The notes under the pieces were generated by a model. That model did not search any database. It was not told the origin of the DNA and was given only the letters and a program-made list of their open reading frames with translations. A stretch of 64,000 bases of DNA from Bacteroidota bacterium (lineage in GTDB: Bacteria > Bacteroidota > Ignavibacteria > UBA10030). The DNA is taken from positions 68,106-132,105 of the forward strand of contig JAKAJH010000003.1 of the NCBI GenBank assembly GCA_021813905.1. The letters run 5' to 3'. Positions within the stretch are counted from its first letter, which is position 1. Every line of letters begins with the position of its first letter. A program made the translations under genes and the position numbers. This document shows, in pieces, positions 18,628-27,458 of this stretch.

Positions 18628-19566
18628 TTACGGCAGGGCGAGGCCGAGGGAGAATCGGTGCAGGCTGCCGATCTTGCCGTAGGAGTTGAACGCGTAGTCG
18701 ATCTGATAGTCCTTCCACAGGATTCCGCCGCCGAAGGCGAAGCCGGCCAGGCCGGCGGTGTTCTCCAGCTTTAACTCCCGACGTTTTTCGTTGTCATATC
18801 CCACGCGGAGACGGACGGACTCGCTCATCAGGAATTCCGCTCCGAAGGTGAACGCGGAGAACCGGTCGGCGAATGATCCGCCCGACTGGTTCAATTTGTG
18901 GAAGTTCAGATTGAGCAGGACCGGCAGGTGCTCCGGCCGCTTGGTGATGCCGATGCGAATATCCACCGGAAGCGATTCCGTTGCGCCCGCGAATGAGCTG
19001 AGCTGCGTGCCGAGGTTCGCCACCGCGGCTCCGAGACTGATGTTCTGATCGGGGATCACATAGAGCACCCCGAGATCGGCTCCGAGGGCGGAGGAATAGT
19101 ACTCGGCGAGCGTGGACGAGATGAACTTGAAAGACACGCCGACGGAGGCCTGGGCGTTGAGCGGGATGGCGCCTCCGGCAACGAATGCCAGATCGTGGGC
19201 CCCGAACGAGCCCAGAATGTTCCCGGACGCGTCGGTCTCGGTCGTTGAGCCGTAATCTACGTACACCACGCCGGCGCCGATGGTTCCGAATCCTTCGATC
19301 GGACGGCCGTACACCACGTGCCCGGCGTTGACATCCAGGAGGTGCTTCAGGAAGCCGACGGACGCGCGTGAGACGCTCAGCGTGGACAGTGCGGCCGGAT
19401 TGTAGAAGAGGACGTTCGCGTCGTCGGTCATGGAAACAAAACTGCCGTTCAACGCGGCGGCCCGTGCGCCGGTGTCGAGACGAAGGAAGTCGTACGTCCC
19501 TTCCTGGGCGAAGACCGGAGCAAGAAGGGAGCTGATCAGGCAAACGAGCAGTGCGGTCGACCTCAT
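18628..19566 (-). CDS. porQ: Type IX secretion system protein PorQ
   Basis: The 312-residue outer-membrane barrel has a signal peptide (R-S-T-A-L-L-V-C-L-I-S-S-L-L-A-P-V-F-A). The PorV/PorQ pattern follows: D-T-G-A-R-A-A-A-L-N-G-S and N-V-L-F-Y-N-P-A-A-L. The C-terminus Y-Q-I-D-Y-A-F-N-S-Y-G-K-I-G-S-L-H-R-F is characteristic of PorQ. In T9SS, PorQ acts with PorU, PorV and PorZ in the surface complex that cleaves and attaches cargo. The ATG at 19566 is the only sensible start. The promoter at 19573-19601 puts +1 on that ATG, so the mRNA seems leaderless. Confidence 0.88.
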   Translation of the reverse strand: MRSTALLVCLISSLLAPVFAQEGTYDFLRLDTGARAAALNGSFVSMTDDANVLFYNPAALSTLSVSRASVGFLKHLLDVNAGHVVYGRPIEGFGTIGAGVVYVDYGSTTETDASGNILGSFGAHDLAFVAGGAIPLNAQASVGVSFKFISSTLAEYYSSALGADLGVLYVIPDQNISLGAAVANLGTQLSSFAGATESLPVDIRIGITKRPEHLPVLLNLNFHKLNQSGGSFADRFSAFTFGAEFLMSESVRLRVGYDNEKRRELKLENTAGLAGFAFGGGILWKDYQIDYAFNSYGKIGSLHRFSLGLALP

Positions 19567-19572
19567 ATCACC

Positions 19573-19601
19573 AAAGTATCGAATATCGCCCCGAATTTCA
19601 A
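19573..19601 (-). promoter_or_regulatory. Promoter of porQ (leaderless configuration)
   Basis: Minus-strand TTGAAA (19596-19601), 17 bp and TACTTT (19573-19578) are followed by only six bases before the porQ ATG, so the predicted +1 coincides with the A of the start codon. Confidence 0.7.
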
Positions 19602-19625
19602 GAACGGCGCCGGCAGTTTTTCCTT

Positions 19626-19654
19626 TTGCAATTCTGTCCATTTTTGACTACTTT
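19626..19654 (+). promoter_or_regulatory. Promoter of rpmE
   Basis: TTGCAA (19626-19631), 17 bp and TACTTT (19649-19654) predict a start near 19661 and a 32-nt leader before the rpmE ATG. It is back to back with the porQ promoter. Confidence 0.65.
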
Positions 19655-19692
19655 AGTATTGCATCGAATCATTGAAGCGGATTGAGAGAATC

Positions 19693-19923
19693 ATGAAACC
19701 AGGCATCCATCCTGCGTACAAGAAATCGATCGTCACGTGCGTCTGCGGCAACACGTTTGAGACGCGTTCGACGGCCGGTAACCTGCACATTGAAATTTGT
19801 TCGAGCTGCCATCCGTTCTTCACCGGCAAGCAGAAGCTGTTGGATTCTGCGGGCCGCGTGGAGAAATTCCAGAGGAAGTACGGGCGGACAAAAGAGTCAG
19901 CGCCGGCGACAACCGGAGCGTAG
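19693..19923 (+). CDS. rpmE: 50S ribosomal protein L31 (zinc-binding type)
   Basis: The 76-residue protein begins [20 protein letters not shown], the classic bacterial L31 start. Cysteines in C-V-C-G and C-S-S-C-H-P-F form the zinc site of the C+ form. The C-terminus is a basic segment (K-F-Q-R-K-Y-G-R). L31 bridges the ribosomal subunits and can store zinc. The ATG at 19693 is used; the frame opens 21 bp earlier but L31 homology begins here. It is monocistronic, with its own promoter at 19626 and a strong terminator at 19943. Confidence 0.95.
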   Translation: MKPGIHPAYKKSIVTCVCGNTFETRSTAGNLHIEICSSCHPFFTGKQKLLDSAGRVEKFQRKYGRTKESAPATTGA

Positions 19924-19942
19924 ATTCCACCTTGAGTGGCGC

Positions 19943-19981
19943 AAAGCGGAATGTGCGGTACAGGGACATTCCGCTTTTTTT
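19943..19981 (+). terminator. Intrinsic terminator after rpmE
   Basis: A 12-bp perfect stem (AAAGCGGAATGT at 19943-19954 with ACATTCCGCTTT at 19966-19977) and an 11-nt loop run into a seven-T tail. It isolates rpmE from the next gene. Confidence 0.9.
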
Positions 19982-20044
19982 GTTCCTGGAAGACGGGCAG
20001 CGCGGATCACACGGCGCGGTTCCACTTCGGAAAGGGCAACCACC

Positions 20045-21316
20045 ATGGCCGGACATATCTGCATCTTCGAGGATATCCAGGTTTCGCAATTCTTTCCGCT
20101 GGTCTACTTCCGTCCCGTCTACAACCTCCGCTGCGGGATGTTCTCCCTCAAGGAGAAGATCATCCGGTCCTATCCCCGGGCGCAGGTGTCCATCCATTGC
20201 CGGCCGTATCTCAACGACTACATGCGGCTGCGCAATCCGTCTCTCCTTGTCAATGACATCCCGGCCGGCGAATGCCTGTTCATCAACGGGCGTGTCGTGG
20301 CGGACGAAACGCTCGCCAAGCGCATCCCGCTTGCCGGCGAAGACATGGTGTACGTCCACGCAGGGCAGGTGATCGCGGCCCGGGTCAGCGGCGCCAACCT
20401 CCGCCGGGTCAGGAAATCGCTCTCCGGTCTCTTCTCGATTGCGGACTTCGACGGCATCCCGACGCAGGAGACCGATGTGGAGACGGTGGCGTTCCCCTGG
20501 GAGGTCGTTCATCGGAACGGTGCGCAGATCGTGAAGGATTTCGAGCTGCTCGCCCGGTCTCGCCGAAAGACGAAAGCAATCCGCGGAAAGCTCTCCGCCG
20601 GTGTCCATCTCCTGGGGAAGGAGAACATCATCGTCGAAGAAGGGGCGCAGATCCGGTCGGGATGCGTCATCGACGCCCAGGACGGCCCTGTGTACATCGG
20701 CCGGCGAGCGAACATTTTCCCTCTCTCGACCATTATCGGTCCGGTCTGCATCTGGGACGAGTCGTGGATCAAAGTCGGCGCCCAGATCTACGAGAACACG
20801 ACCATCGGTCCCGTCTGCAAGGTGGGAGGGGAAGTGGAAGGATCGGTCATTCACGGATATTCGAACAAGCAGCATGCGGGCTTCCTCGGCCACTCCTATA
20901 TCGGCTCGTGGGTCAATCTGGGAGCAGGGACGAACAACAGCGACCTGAAGAACAATTACGGAACGGTGCGCGTAACGCTGGGCAGCGAACAGATCGACAC
21001 GGGACTGCAGTTCGTCGGACTGACCATGGGTGATCACGCCAAGAGCGCGATCAACTCGATGTTCAACACCGGAACGGTGGTCGGCGTCTGCAGCAACATC
21101 TTCGGGTTCGGATTCCCGCCGAAATACGTTCCGTCCTTTTCCTGGGGTGCGGCCGGCGAGACCTTCACGACCTTCGCCATCGACCGGGCGATCGACGTGG
21201 CCCGGCGCGTGATGGCGCGGCGGAAGATCGAGCTGACGGCCACCGAGGCCAAGCTGTTCCGGAAGGTGTTTGACCTGACCAGCGAGGAACGACGGCGTCG
21301 GGGCATGCCGACCTGA
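20045..21316 (+). CDS. GlmU-related sugar nucleotidyltransferase / acyltransferase (alternative bacterial GlmU family)
   Basis: The 423-residue protein matches the alternative GlmU family common in Bacteroidota. The N-terminal part carries the atypical motif I-F-E-D-I-Q-V-S-Q-F-F-P-L and R-P-V-Y-N-L-R-C-G in place of the usual GlmU loop. The C-terminal half is a left-handed beta helix: G-A-Q-I-R-S-G-C-V-I-D, G-P-V-Y-I-G, N-L-G-A-G-T-N-N-S-D-L-K-N-N-Y-G. The last segment corresponds to the acetyltransferase region of GlmU. It probably makes UDP-GlcNAc from glucosamine-1-phosphate, the GlmM product. The ATG at 20045 is preferred over the open frame from 19757, which overlaps rpmE. rsmB follows after 12 bp. 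Confidence 0.85.
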   Translation: MAGHICIFEDIQVSQFFPLVYFRPVYNLRCGMFSLKEKIIRSYPRAQVSIHCRPYLNDYMRLRNPSLLVNDIPAGECLFINGRVVADETLAKRIPLAGEDMVYVHAGQVIAARVSGANLRRVRKSLSGLFSIADFDGIPTQETDVETVAFPWEVVHRNGAQIVKDFELLARSRRKTKAIRGKLSAGVHLLGKENIIVEEGAQIRSGCVIDAQDGPVYIGRRANIFPLSTIIGPVCIWDESWIKVGAQIYENTTIGPVCKVGGEVEGSVIHGYSNKQHAGFLGHSYIGSWVNLGAGTNNSDLKNNYGTVRVTLGSEQIDTGLQFVGLTMGDHAKSAINSMFNTGTVVGVCSNIFGFGFPPKYVPSFSWGAAGETFTTFAIDRAIDVARRVMARRKIELTATEAKLFRKVFDLTSEERRRRGMPT

Positions 21317-21328
21317 GTATTCCTTCTG

Positions 21329-22717
21329 ATGACAAACGATCCCAACAGAACACAACAACCTGAATCGTCAGAACCGCCGCCGCGACTGTACGCGGGTCCG
21401 CGCGGGACTGCTGTCAAGATCCTGAACCGGATCGAACGATCCGACGCGTATCTGGACCGGCTCCTGGACGCCGAGCTCCGATCGGACGAGATGAACGAAC
21501 TCGACAAGGGGCTCATGAACGAGATCGTCACCGGCGTTGTCCGGTGGCGGATGAAGCTCGACTGGGTGCTGACCGGATTCTTTCACGGCAATTTTACCAA
21601 GGCCGAGATCAACATCAAGAACGCCTTGCGCGTTGCCCTCTATCAGATCCAGTATCTGAACCGGGTGCCGCACTCCGCTGCGGTGAACGAAGCGGTGGAA
21701 TTCATCAAGCGGCTCCGCGGTCAGAAGGTGGCCGATCTCGTCAACGCCGTGCTGCGGAATATCATCCGGAATATCGAGAACATCCGGTACCCGGATCCGC
21801 AGGAGGATCGCATCCGTCACCTTGCCGTCGTCGAGTCGCATCCCACTTGGGTGACCCGCCGCTGGGTGAATCGCTTCGGCTATGATGAAGCGCGGCGGAT
21901 CATGGCGGCCAACAACGTCGTGCCCGATCTCTCGCTGCGCGTGAACCGCCTCAAAATCGATTTTGCCTTCTTCCTGTCGCAGCTTTCTCAGCACCAGATC
22001 GATTCCGTTCGCTCGAAGTACATCGATTACTTCGTGCGGGTGAAGCACATGGCGGGCATCGGCAGCTCGGGGATGTTCCAGCAGGGATTCTTCGCGGTGC
22101 AGGATGAGAGCGCCGGACTGCCGGTGCTGCTGCTCGACCCGAAAGAAGGAGATCGCGTGATCGATCTCTGCGCCGCACCCGGGGGGAAGACCACATTCAT
22201 CGGGGAACTGATGAAGAACGTGGGGGAGATCATCGCGGTCGACCGGTACGAGACCCGTTTGAATCTGGTGCGGGCTGCCTGCCAGCGTCTGGGGATCGCC
22301 AACGTGCACCTCCTGGCGGCCGATGCCGCGGAGGTCTCAATCCCCCCCGCGGACAAGGTGCTTGTGGATGCGCCCTGTTCGGGATTGGGTGTTCTGGCGA
22401 AGAAGCCGGATGCGAAGTGGCACCGGGAACTGGAGGATATCGTGCGGCTCTCGGCGACCCAGCGGCGCATCCTCGAGAACGCCGCGAAGCTGGTCAAGCC
22501 CGGCGGCGTCCTGGTCTACAGCACGTGCACGGTCGAGCCGGAGGAGAATGCCGACACGATCCGGACATTCCTTGCCGCCCATCCGGAGTTCACGCTGGAG
22601 TCCGCCGCGGGATTCGTGAACAGCGAACTCGTCTCGCCGGACGGATTCGTCGAGACATTCGTGCATCGGCACGGCATGGACGGGTCCTTCGCCGCCCGCA
22701 TGCGAAAGACCGCGTAA
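21329..22717 (+). CDS. rsmB: 16S rRNA (cytosine-5)-methyltransferase RsmB
   Basis: The 462-residue product has an N-terminal NusB-like helical domain (about residues 25-165, with P-H-S-A-A-V-N-E-A-V-E). A class I methyltransferase domain follows. Its SAM motif is DLCAAPGGKTTFIGEL. Motif IV is DAPCSGLGVL, and the catalytic cysteine motif is Y-S-T-C-T-V-E-P-E-E-N. The enzyme methylates C967 of 16S rRNA in E. coli. It follows the GlmU-like gene by 12 bp and precedes a DUF1028 gene by 19 bp, suggesting a read-through operon. Confidence 0.95.
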   Translation: MTNDPNRTQQPESSEPPPRLYAGPRGTAVKILNRIERSDAYLDRLLDAELRSDEMNELDKGLMNEIVTGVVRWRMKLDWVLTGFFHGNFTKAEINIKNALRVALYQIQYLNRVPHSAAVNEAVEFIKRLRGQKVADLVNAVLRNIIRNIENIRYPDPQEDRIRHLAVVESHPTWVTRRWVNRFGYDEARRIMAANNVVPDLSLRVNRLKIDFAFFLSQLSQHQIDSVRSKYIDYFVRVKHMAGIGSSGMFQQGFFAVQDESAGLPVLLLDPKEGDRVIDLCAAPGGKTTFIGELMKNVGEIIAVDRYETRLNLVRAACQRLGIANVHLLAADAAEVSIPPADKVLVDAPCSGLGVLAKKPDAKWHRELEDIVRLSATQRRILENAAKLVKPGGVLVYSTCTVEPEENADTIRTFLAAHPEFTLESAAGFVNSELVSPDGFVETFVHRHGMDGSFAARMRKTA

Positions 22718-22736
22718 AGCACTGACGGAGACGTCG

Positions 22737-23759
22737 ATGAAGAACGCTGCGATCGGTGTCCTGGCTCTTGTCACCGCTGTGGCGGCGGCGCTTCTGGTGC
22801 GGACGCCCCGTTTGCCGGAGCCACTCGTCTCGACATTCTCCATCGTGGCGGTGGATCTGCAGAACGGCGACGTCGGCGTGGCCGTCCAGTCGAAGTTCCC
22901 GAATGTGCGCCCTGTGGTACCGTGGGCGGAAGCCGGTGTCGGGGCCGTGGCCACGCAGTCCCTGGCCAATGTAACGTTCGGCCCCCGCGGGCTCGCGCTC
23001 ATGCGCAACGGTGCGACGGCCGGGGATGCGCTCCGCATCCTCGTCGCGAGCGACAGCGGCCGTCAATCCCGCCAGGTGGGGGTGGTGGACGCGCACGGAA
23101 TCGCCGCGAGCTGGACAGGCACGGACTGCTTCGACTGGGCCGGCGGTCGGGCTGGCACTGCGTCCGGCGGCAAAGGAACGATGATCGTCGGGAAGGGATA
23201 CGCCGCGCAGGGGAACATCCTGACCGGGAAGGAAACGGTCGAGGCGATTGCCTCGACGTTTGAGCGGACGTCAGGATCATTGGCTGATCGCCTGGTCGCG
23301 GCAATCGTGGCGGGCGGGAAGGCGGGCGGGGACCGTCGGGGAGAAGAATCCGCTGCGCTGCTCGTCAAGCGGGCGGGCGCCGGGTACGACGGCTCCAGCG
23401 ACGATTATATCGACATCAGCATTTACGACAATCCTGCGCCGCTCAAAGAGCTTCAGCGGCTGTACGCGCTGCATAAATTGTACTTCTTCCGCTCGGACGA
23501 GAAGGATCTTATTCCGGTCTCGTCTGACGTCTGTCGTGAGCTGCAGACCATCCTGAGCACCGCCGCATATCGGGGGATCCGGTTCTATGACGGCCCGATC
23601 AACGGCGTGTATGACACCGCGACGAAGAAGGCCCTGACGGACTTCATGGGATGGGAGAACTACGACGTCCGGATCCGGCAGGACGACCGGATCGATCGCG
23701 TGGTGTTGGACGATATCCGAAAGAATTTTGCCGCGTGGAGATCAGCGCATGAGCGCTGA
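22737..23759 (+). CDS. DUF1028 family exported protein with C-terminal peptidoglycan-binding-like region
   Basis: The 340-residue protein starts with a hydrophobic signal segment. The DUF1028 domain follows: T-F-S-I-V-A-V-D, G-D-V-G-V-A-V-Q-S-K-F, G-A-V-A-T-Q-S-L-A-N, D-A-H-G-I-A-A-S-W-T-G, and A-A-Q-G-N-I-L. The fold belongs to the Ntn-hydrolase-like group but no activity is proven. Residues about 225-335 (L-K-E-L-Q-R-L-Y-A-L-H, later G-P-I-N-G-V-Y-D-T-A-T-K-K-A-L) resemble the peptidoglycan-binding tail often fused to DUF1028. It is probably periplasmic or cell-wall associated. Confidence 0.85.
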   Translation: MKNAAIGVLALVTAVAAALLVRTPRLPEPLVSTFSIVAVDLQNGDVGVAVQSKFPNVRPVVPWAEAGVGAVATQSLANVTFGPRGLALMRNGATAGDALRILVASDSGRQSRQVGVVDAHGIAASWTGTDCFDWAGGRAGTASGGKGTMIVGKGYAAQGNILTGKETVEAIASTFERTSGSLADRLVAAIVAGGKAGGDRRGEESAALLVKRAGAGYDGSSDDYIDISIYDNPAPLKELQRLYALHKLYFFRSDEKDLIPVSSDVCRELQTILSTAAYRGIRFYDGPINGVYDTATKKALTDFMGWENYDVRIRQDDRIDRVVLDDIRKNFAAWRSAHER

Positions 23760-23775
23760 CCGTACCTTTCGACGC

Positions 23776-23798
23776 ACACTCACTCAAACACTCACTCA
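23776..23798 (+). repeat. Two 11-bp direct repeats before the Kbl/BioF-like gene
   Basis: ACACTCACTCA occurs at 23776-23786 and again at 23788-23798, separated by one A, in the 53-bp gap before the next start codon. The copies are identical. They may bind a regulator as a tandem site or be a slippage product. Confidence 0.55.
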
Positions 23799-23812
23799 CC
23801 GCCGTTCTGACC

Positions 23813-25027
23813 ATGGACATTAACGCACTTGTCGCCGCCGAGCTCCAACGGCTCGAAGAATCGCAGACATTCAAATATGAAACCGCCCTGCAATCAGCGC
23901 AGGGAGGAGTGGTGAAGGTCAAAGGGCGCGATGTCGTCATGCTCGCGTCGAACAATTATCTCGGGATGTCGAATCATCCGGTGGTGAAGAAAGCCGCGCT
24001 GGAGGGCCTCCGGAAGTACGGCTATGGCCTCGCGTCGGTCCGCTTCCTGACCGGGACGCAGACCATCCACCTCGAACTGGAGAAGAAGATTTCGCGGTTC
24101 CTGAAGACACAGGACACGATCCTGTTCTCATCCTCCTTTGCGGCGAACGTCGCGTTCTTCTCGGCACTGACCAACGAGAAGCTCGGCTACGAGCAGTACA
24201 CGGATGTGATCTACAGCGACCGGCTGAATCACGCCAGCATCATCGACGGTCAGCGGCTGTGCAAGCCGGAGACGACCGAGCGGAAGATCTACAATCACTG
24301 CGACGCGGCGGATCTGGAGCGACAGCTCGAAGCCGACAAGGACAACAACTATCGCATCCGGATGATCGCGACGGACGGCGTGTTCAGCATGGAAGGAGAC
24401 CTGGCTCCGCTCCCCCGTCTTGGGCAATTGGCAAAGCGGTACGGCGCCCTGCTGTTTGTGGACGACGCTCACGGCATCGGCGTGTGCGGTGCCACGGGAC
24501 GCGGGACGGCTGAACAGCTCGGCACGCTCGGTCAGGTGGACGTGTATGCGGGAACGCTCGGCAAGGCGATCGGCGGCGCGGCCGGCGGATTTCTCAGCGG
24601 CTCGAAGGAAATGATCGCCTACATGCGCCAGAAAGCACGGCCGTACATCTTCTCGAACAGTCTGCCGCCGTCCATCGTCTGCGCCAGCATGGCGGCGTTC
24701 GACCTTCTGCAGAAGGATCGCTCCATCGTCCGGCGCTTGCATGAGAATACGGCGTACTTCCGGAAGGAGATCGCCGGACTGGGATTCCGGATCATCGATG
24801 GCACGCATCCGATCGTGCCGGTGATGCTGGGTGAAGCAGCGGTCGCGCAGGAGATGAGCGCACGGCTGCTGAAGGCAGGCGTGTATATCAAAGGCTTGTG
24901 GTTCCCCGTCGTGCCGAAAGGCGAAGCGCGCCTGCGGGCGCAGATCTCAGCTGCGCTGACCCGGAAAGACCTTGATCGTGCGCTGAGTGCCTTTCAGAAG
25001 GTTGGCACGAGCATGGGACTGATCTGA
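23813..25027 (+). CDS. Alpha-oxoamine synthase family PLP enzyme (glycine C-acetyltransferase / BioF-like)
   Basis: The 404-residue fold-type I PLP enzyme condenses an amino acid with an acyl-CoA. Landmarks are A-S-N-N-Y-L-G-M-S-N-H-P, F-S-S-S-F-A-A-N, H-A-S-I-I-D-G, D-G-V-F-S-M-E-G-D, VDDAHGIGVCG and the PLP lysine in G-T-L-G-K-A-I-G-G. The N-terminus (F-K-Y-E-T-A-L-Q-S-A-Q-G-G-V-V-K-V-K-G) resembles Kbl, 2-amino-3-ketobutyrate CoA ligase, more than BioF. No threonine dehydrogenase or biotin gene is adjacent, so the substrate stays open; serine palmitoyltransferase-like activity is also possible. Confidence 0.85.
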   Translation: MDINALVAAELQRLEESQTFKYETALQSAQGGVVKVKGRDVVMLASNNYLGMSNHPVVKKAALEGLRKYGYGLASVRFLTGTQTIHLELEKKISRFLKTQDTILFSSSFAANVAFFSALTNEKLGYEQYTDVIYSDRLNHASIIDGQRLCKPETTERKIYNHCDAADLERQLEADKDNNYRIRMIATDGVFSMEGDLAPLPRLGQLAKRYGALLFVDDAHGIGVCGATGRGTAEQLGTLGQVDVYAGTLGKAIGGAAGGFLSGSKEMIAYMRQKARPYIFSNSLPPSIVCASMAAFDLLQKDRSIVRRLHENTAYFRKEIAGLGFRIIDGTHPIVPVMLGEAAVAQEMSARLLKAGVYIKGLWFPVVPKGEARLRAQISAALTRKDLDRALSAFQKVGTSMGLI

Positions 25028-25045
25028 GCGCGGCCGGGTCCGATC

Positions 25046-26212
25046 ATGCCGACCGAAACGATCGCTCCTCCGGCAGCACGGCCGGGCAGTCGATTCGCAT
25101 TTCTCGACCTGCTCCGGGGTTGGGCGCTGCTGGTGATGATCGAAGTCCACGTGTTCAACACGTTTCTTCTTCCCGCAATCCGGGATGAAGCGTGGTTCTC
25201 CGTTCTGAATTACGTGAACGGCCTGGTCGCTCCCAGCTTCATCTTCATCTCCGGTTTTGTGTTCATGATCGCCGCAGAACGGAAGATCGAATCGTACCGG
25301 GCGTACGGCACCGCATTCTGGCGTCAGCTGGGACGCATCGGGACCATCTGGGTGGTCGGCTACTTTCTGCATCTCCCGTTCTTTTCCCTTCACCGGATGA
25401 TGACGGAGATGACACCGGCGGGATGGCTCAAGTTCTATCAGGCCGATGTGCTGCACACGATCGCACTCGGCCTCCTGGTACTGTTCGCTCTGCGTCTGGG
25501 AGTGCGCAACGATCGCGTCTACACGGGCATTCTCGTTGCGGCGGGAGCGGTGTTCGCGTTCGGGGCGATGTTCGTGTGGGACACGGACATGACACAGTAT
25601 CTTCCGGCGCCGGTCGCGGCCTATGTGAACGCGCAGCACTATTCGCTCTTTCCGGTATTCCCGTGGCTGGCGTTCATGATGGCCGGCGGATATCTGTCGA
25701 ACCGGTTTCAGCGGGCGCGGGCGTCCGGCACAGAGGAGACATTCTTCCGCGGATTCGTGCGGGTGGGACTGGTTCTTGCGGTGGGCGGATTCCTCCTGCG
25801 CCAGCTTCCGGTGTCGGTGCCGTGGGTCTCGCAGGATGTCCGGGCCAATCCCATCTTCTTCTTCGAACGGCTCGGGGTGGTGATGACCCTGCTCTGGCTG
25901 TGCCGCTGGTACACGGTCCAGCGGAACACCGAGCGGTCGGTCGTGCTGGACGTGAGCCGGGAGTCGCTGATGGTGTACGCGGCGCACCTGCTCGTCATCT
26001 ATGGACAATTCTTCGACGAGCATTCGCTCTCGTTCCTGCTCGGTAAGAATCACGGCGTGATTGCCTGTGCGGCGGGAACGCTGCTCCTGGCCGGAGTGAT
26101 GATCGGCGCGGCGATGGGATGGGGGTGGCTCAAGCGGGAGCACCTGCGCAGCGCACGGCTGGTGATGGCAGCGGGCACTCTGATCGTGTGTGTGTTGTTC
26201 ATGATCCGTTAG
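25046..26212 (+). CDS. DUF1624 / heparan-alpha-glucosaminide N-acetyltransferase-like membrane protein
   Basis: The 388-residue inner-membrane protein has about ten hydrophobic segments. The N-terminal signature F-A-F-L-D-L-L-R-G-W-A-L-L-V-M-I-E-V-H-V-F-N is shared by DUF1624 and related acyltransferase families, in which this R-G and following H lie near the active site. It may transfer an acyl group across the membrane to a surface glycan; this is inference from family resemblance. It lies 18 bp after the Kbl/BioF-like gene and 13 bp before rmuC. Confidence 0.75.
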   Translation: MPTETIAPPAARPGSRFAFLDLLRGWALLVMIEVHVFNTFLLPAIRDEAWFSVLNYVNGLVAPSFIFISGFVFMIAAERKIESYRAYGTAFWRQLGRIGTIWVVGYFLHLPFFSLHRMMTEMTPAGWLKFYQADVLHTIALGLLVLFALRLGVRNDRVYTGILVAAGAVFAFGAMFVWDTDMTQYLPAPVAAYVNAQHYSLFPVFPWLAFMMAGGYLSNRFQRARASGTEETFFRGFVRVGLVLAVGGFLLRQLPVSVPWVSQDVRANPIFFFERLGVVMTLLWLCRWYTVQRNTERSVVLDVSRESLMVYAAHLLVIYGQFFDEHSLSFLLGKNHGVIACAAGTLLLAGVMIGAAMGWGWLKREHLRSARLVMAAGTLIVCVLFMIR

Positions 26213-26225
26213 GAACAGGTGAGAT

Positions 26226-27368
26226 ATGGAAACGGTACTGGTGATCGTCGGCATCGGCATTGCGGCTCTTCTGGTGATGGTGCTGCTGCGTCTTCGCGGC
26301 AGTCCCGGATCCGACGCGGAAGCGCAATCGCTCGTGTTGATGCAGCAGCAGTTGGAGTCGTTCCGGTCGGAAGTGCGGGAGAGTCTGCAAAATTCGTCCC
26401 TGACGCTGCACCAGCGGCTGGATGCCACGACGCAGACGGTCAATCAGCAGCTGCAGATCGTTACGAATCAGCTGGGGAATGTCACTCAACAGCTGCAGAC
26501 GAACACGGGGCAGATGGGCTCGCGGCTCGACAACGCCGCGCGCGTGATCCAGGATGTGCAGAGCAAGCTCGGCGAGCTCGGCATGGCCACGCAGGAGATC
26601 AAGGAGCTCGGACAGAGCGTCTCCAAGCTGGAGGAAATGCTCCGTGCACCCAAGCTGCGCGGCGGCCTTGGAGAGCTGCTGCTGGAAGATCTGCTCCGTC
26701 AGGTCCTGCCGGCAAATGCGTATGCGATCCAGTATACCTTCCGGAACGGCCAGACGGTCGATGCGATCATCCAGACGGCGGGCGGGAAGGTGCCCGTGGA
26801 TTCAAAATTCCCCCTCGAGAACTTCCGGAAGATGACGGATGCGCAGACGGAGCAGGACAAGCGCACGGCCACACGCACGTTCCGGGCCGACGTCAAGAAA
26901 CACATCGACGCCATCGCGGACAAATACATCGTCCCGGATGAAGGGACGTTCGATTTCGCGCTCATGTATATCCCGGCGGAGAACATCTATTACGAGACGA
27001 TCATCAAGGACGAGTCGTTCGCGGACGAGGAGGGATTGTACGCGTACGCCGCCCGGCGGCACGTGGTGCCGGTTTCGCCGAACAGCTTCTATGCTCATCT
27101 TCGGGTCATCGCGCTCGGCCTCAAAGGCCTGCAGATCGAGCGCGGCGCGCGCGAGATCTTCCAGAATCTGGAACGGCTTGGGACGGAACTGGACAAGTTC
27201 ATCTCCCTGTATGACACGCTGGGAACGCAGTTGGCCAACGCCAAGACGAATTATGACAAGGCGGACAAAATGTTGGGCGGCCTGAGCGAACGCTTCAAGC
27301 ACATCCAATCGCTTCCCGGCGAGGGGGATGCGGCGCCGCAGATCGATGCGTTCGCAAAAAAATCGTAA
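26226..27368 (+). CDS. rmuC: RmuC family DNA recombination protein
   Basis: The 380-residue protein has a short N-terminal transmembrane segment (V-L-V-I-V-G-I-G-I-A-A-L-L-V-M-V-L-L). A Gln-rich coiled coil follows at about residues 35-135. The C-terminal RmuC domain contains L-G-E-L-L-L-E-D-L-L, V-P-V-D-S-K-F-P-L-E-N-F, and F-A-L-M-Y-I-P-A-E-N-I-Y-Y-E. RmuC-type proteins carry a nuclease-like fold and limit inverted-repeat recombination. The distance to the next gene is 90 bp. Confidence 0.93.
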   Translation: METVLVIVGIGIAALLVMVLLRLRGSPGSDAEAQSLVLMQQQLESFRSEVRESLQNSSLTLHQRLDATTQTVNQQLQIVTNQLGNVTQQLQTNTGQMGSRLDNAARVIQDVQSKLGELGMATQEIKELGQSVSKLEEMLRAPKLRGGLGELLLEDLLRQVLPANAYAIQYTFRNGQTVDAIIQTAGGKVPVDSKFPLENFRKMTDAQTEQDKRTATRTFRADVKKHIDAIADKYIVPDEGTFDFALMYIPAENIYYETIIKDESFADEEGLYAYAARRHVVPVSPNSFYAHLRVIALGLKGLQIERGAREIFQNLERLGTELDKFISLYDTLGTQLANAKTNYDKADKMLGGLSERFKHIQSLPGEGDAAPQIDAFAKKS

Positions 27369-27379
27369 CGCCATTTGGC

Positions 27380-27408
27380 TTGCTTTTCGGTGCCTTTTTT
27401 GGGACATT
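27380..27408 (+). promoter_or_regulatory. Possible promoter before the duplicated membrane protein
   Basis: TTGCTT (27380-27385), 17 bp and GACATT (27403-27408) lie 50 bp before the start at 27459. The -10 has one mismatch to the local TAnnTT pattern, so this is a weak call. Confidence 0.35.
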
Positions 27409-27458
27409 TGCGCAGTTCAAAACAACCTTTTTAACCAGTATTCACGAGGGAGTACCCC

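Noticed and set aside
23813..25027. Calling the PLP enzyme BioF because bioY is also in the window
   Set aside because: bioY is over 30 kb away, no biotin synthesis gene is adjacent and the N-terminus is more like Kbl.
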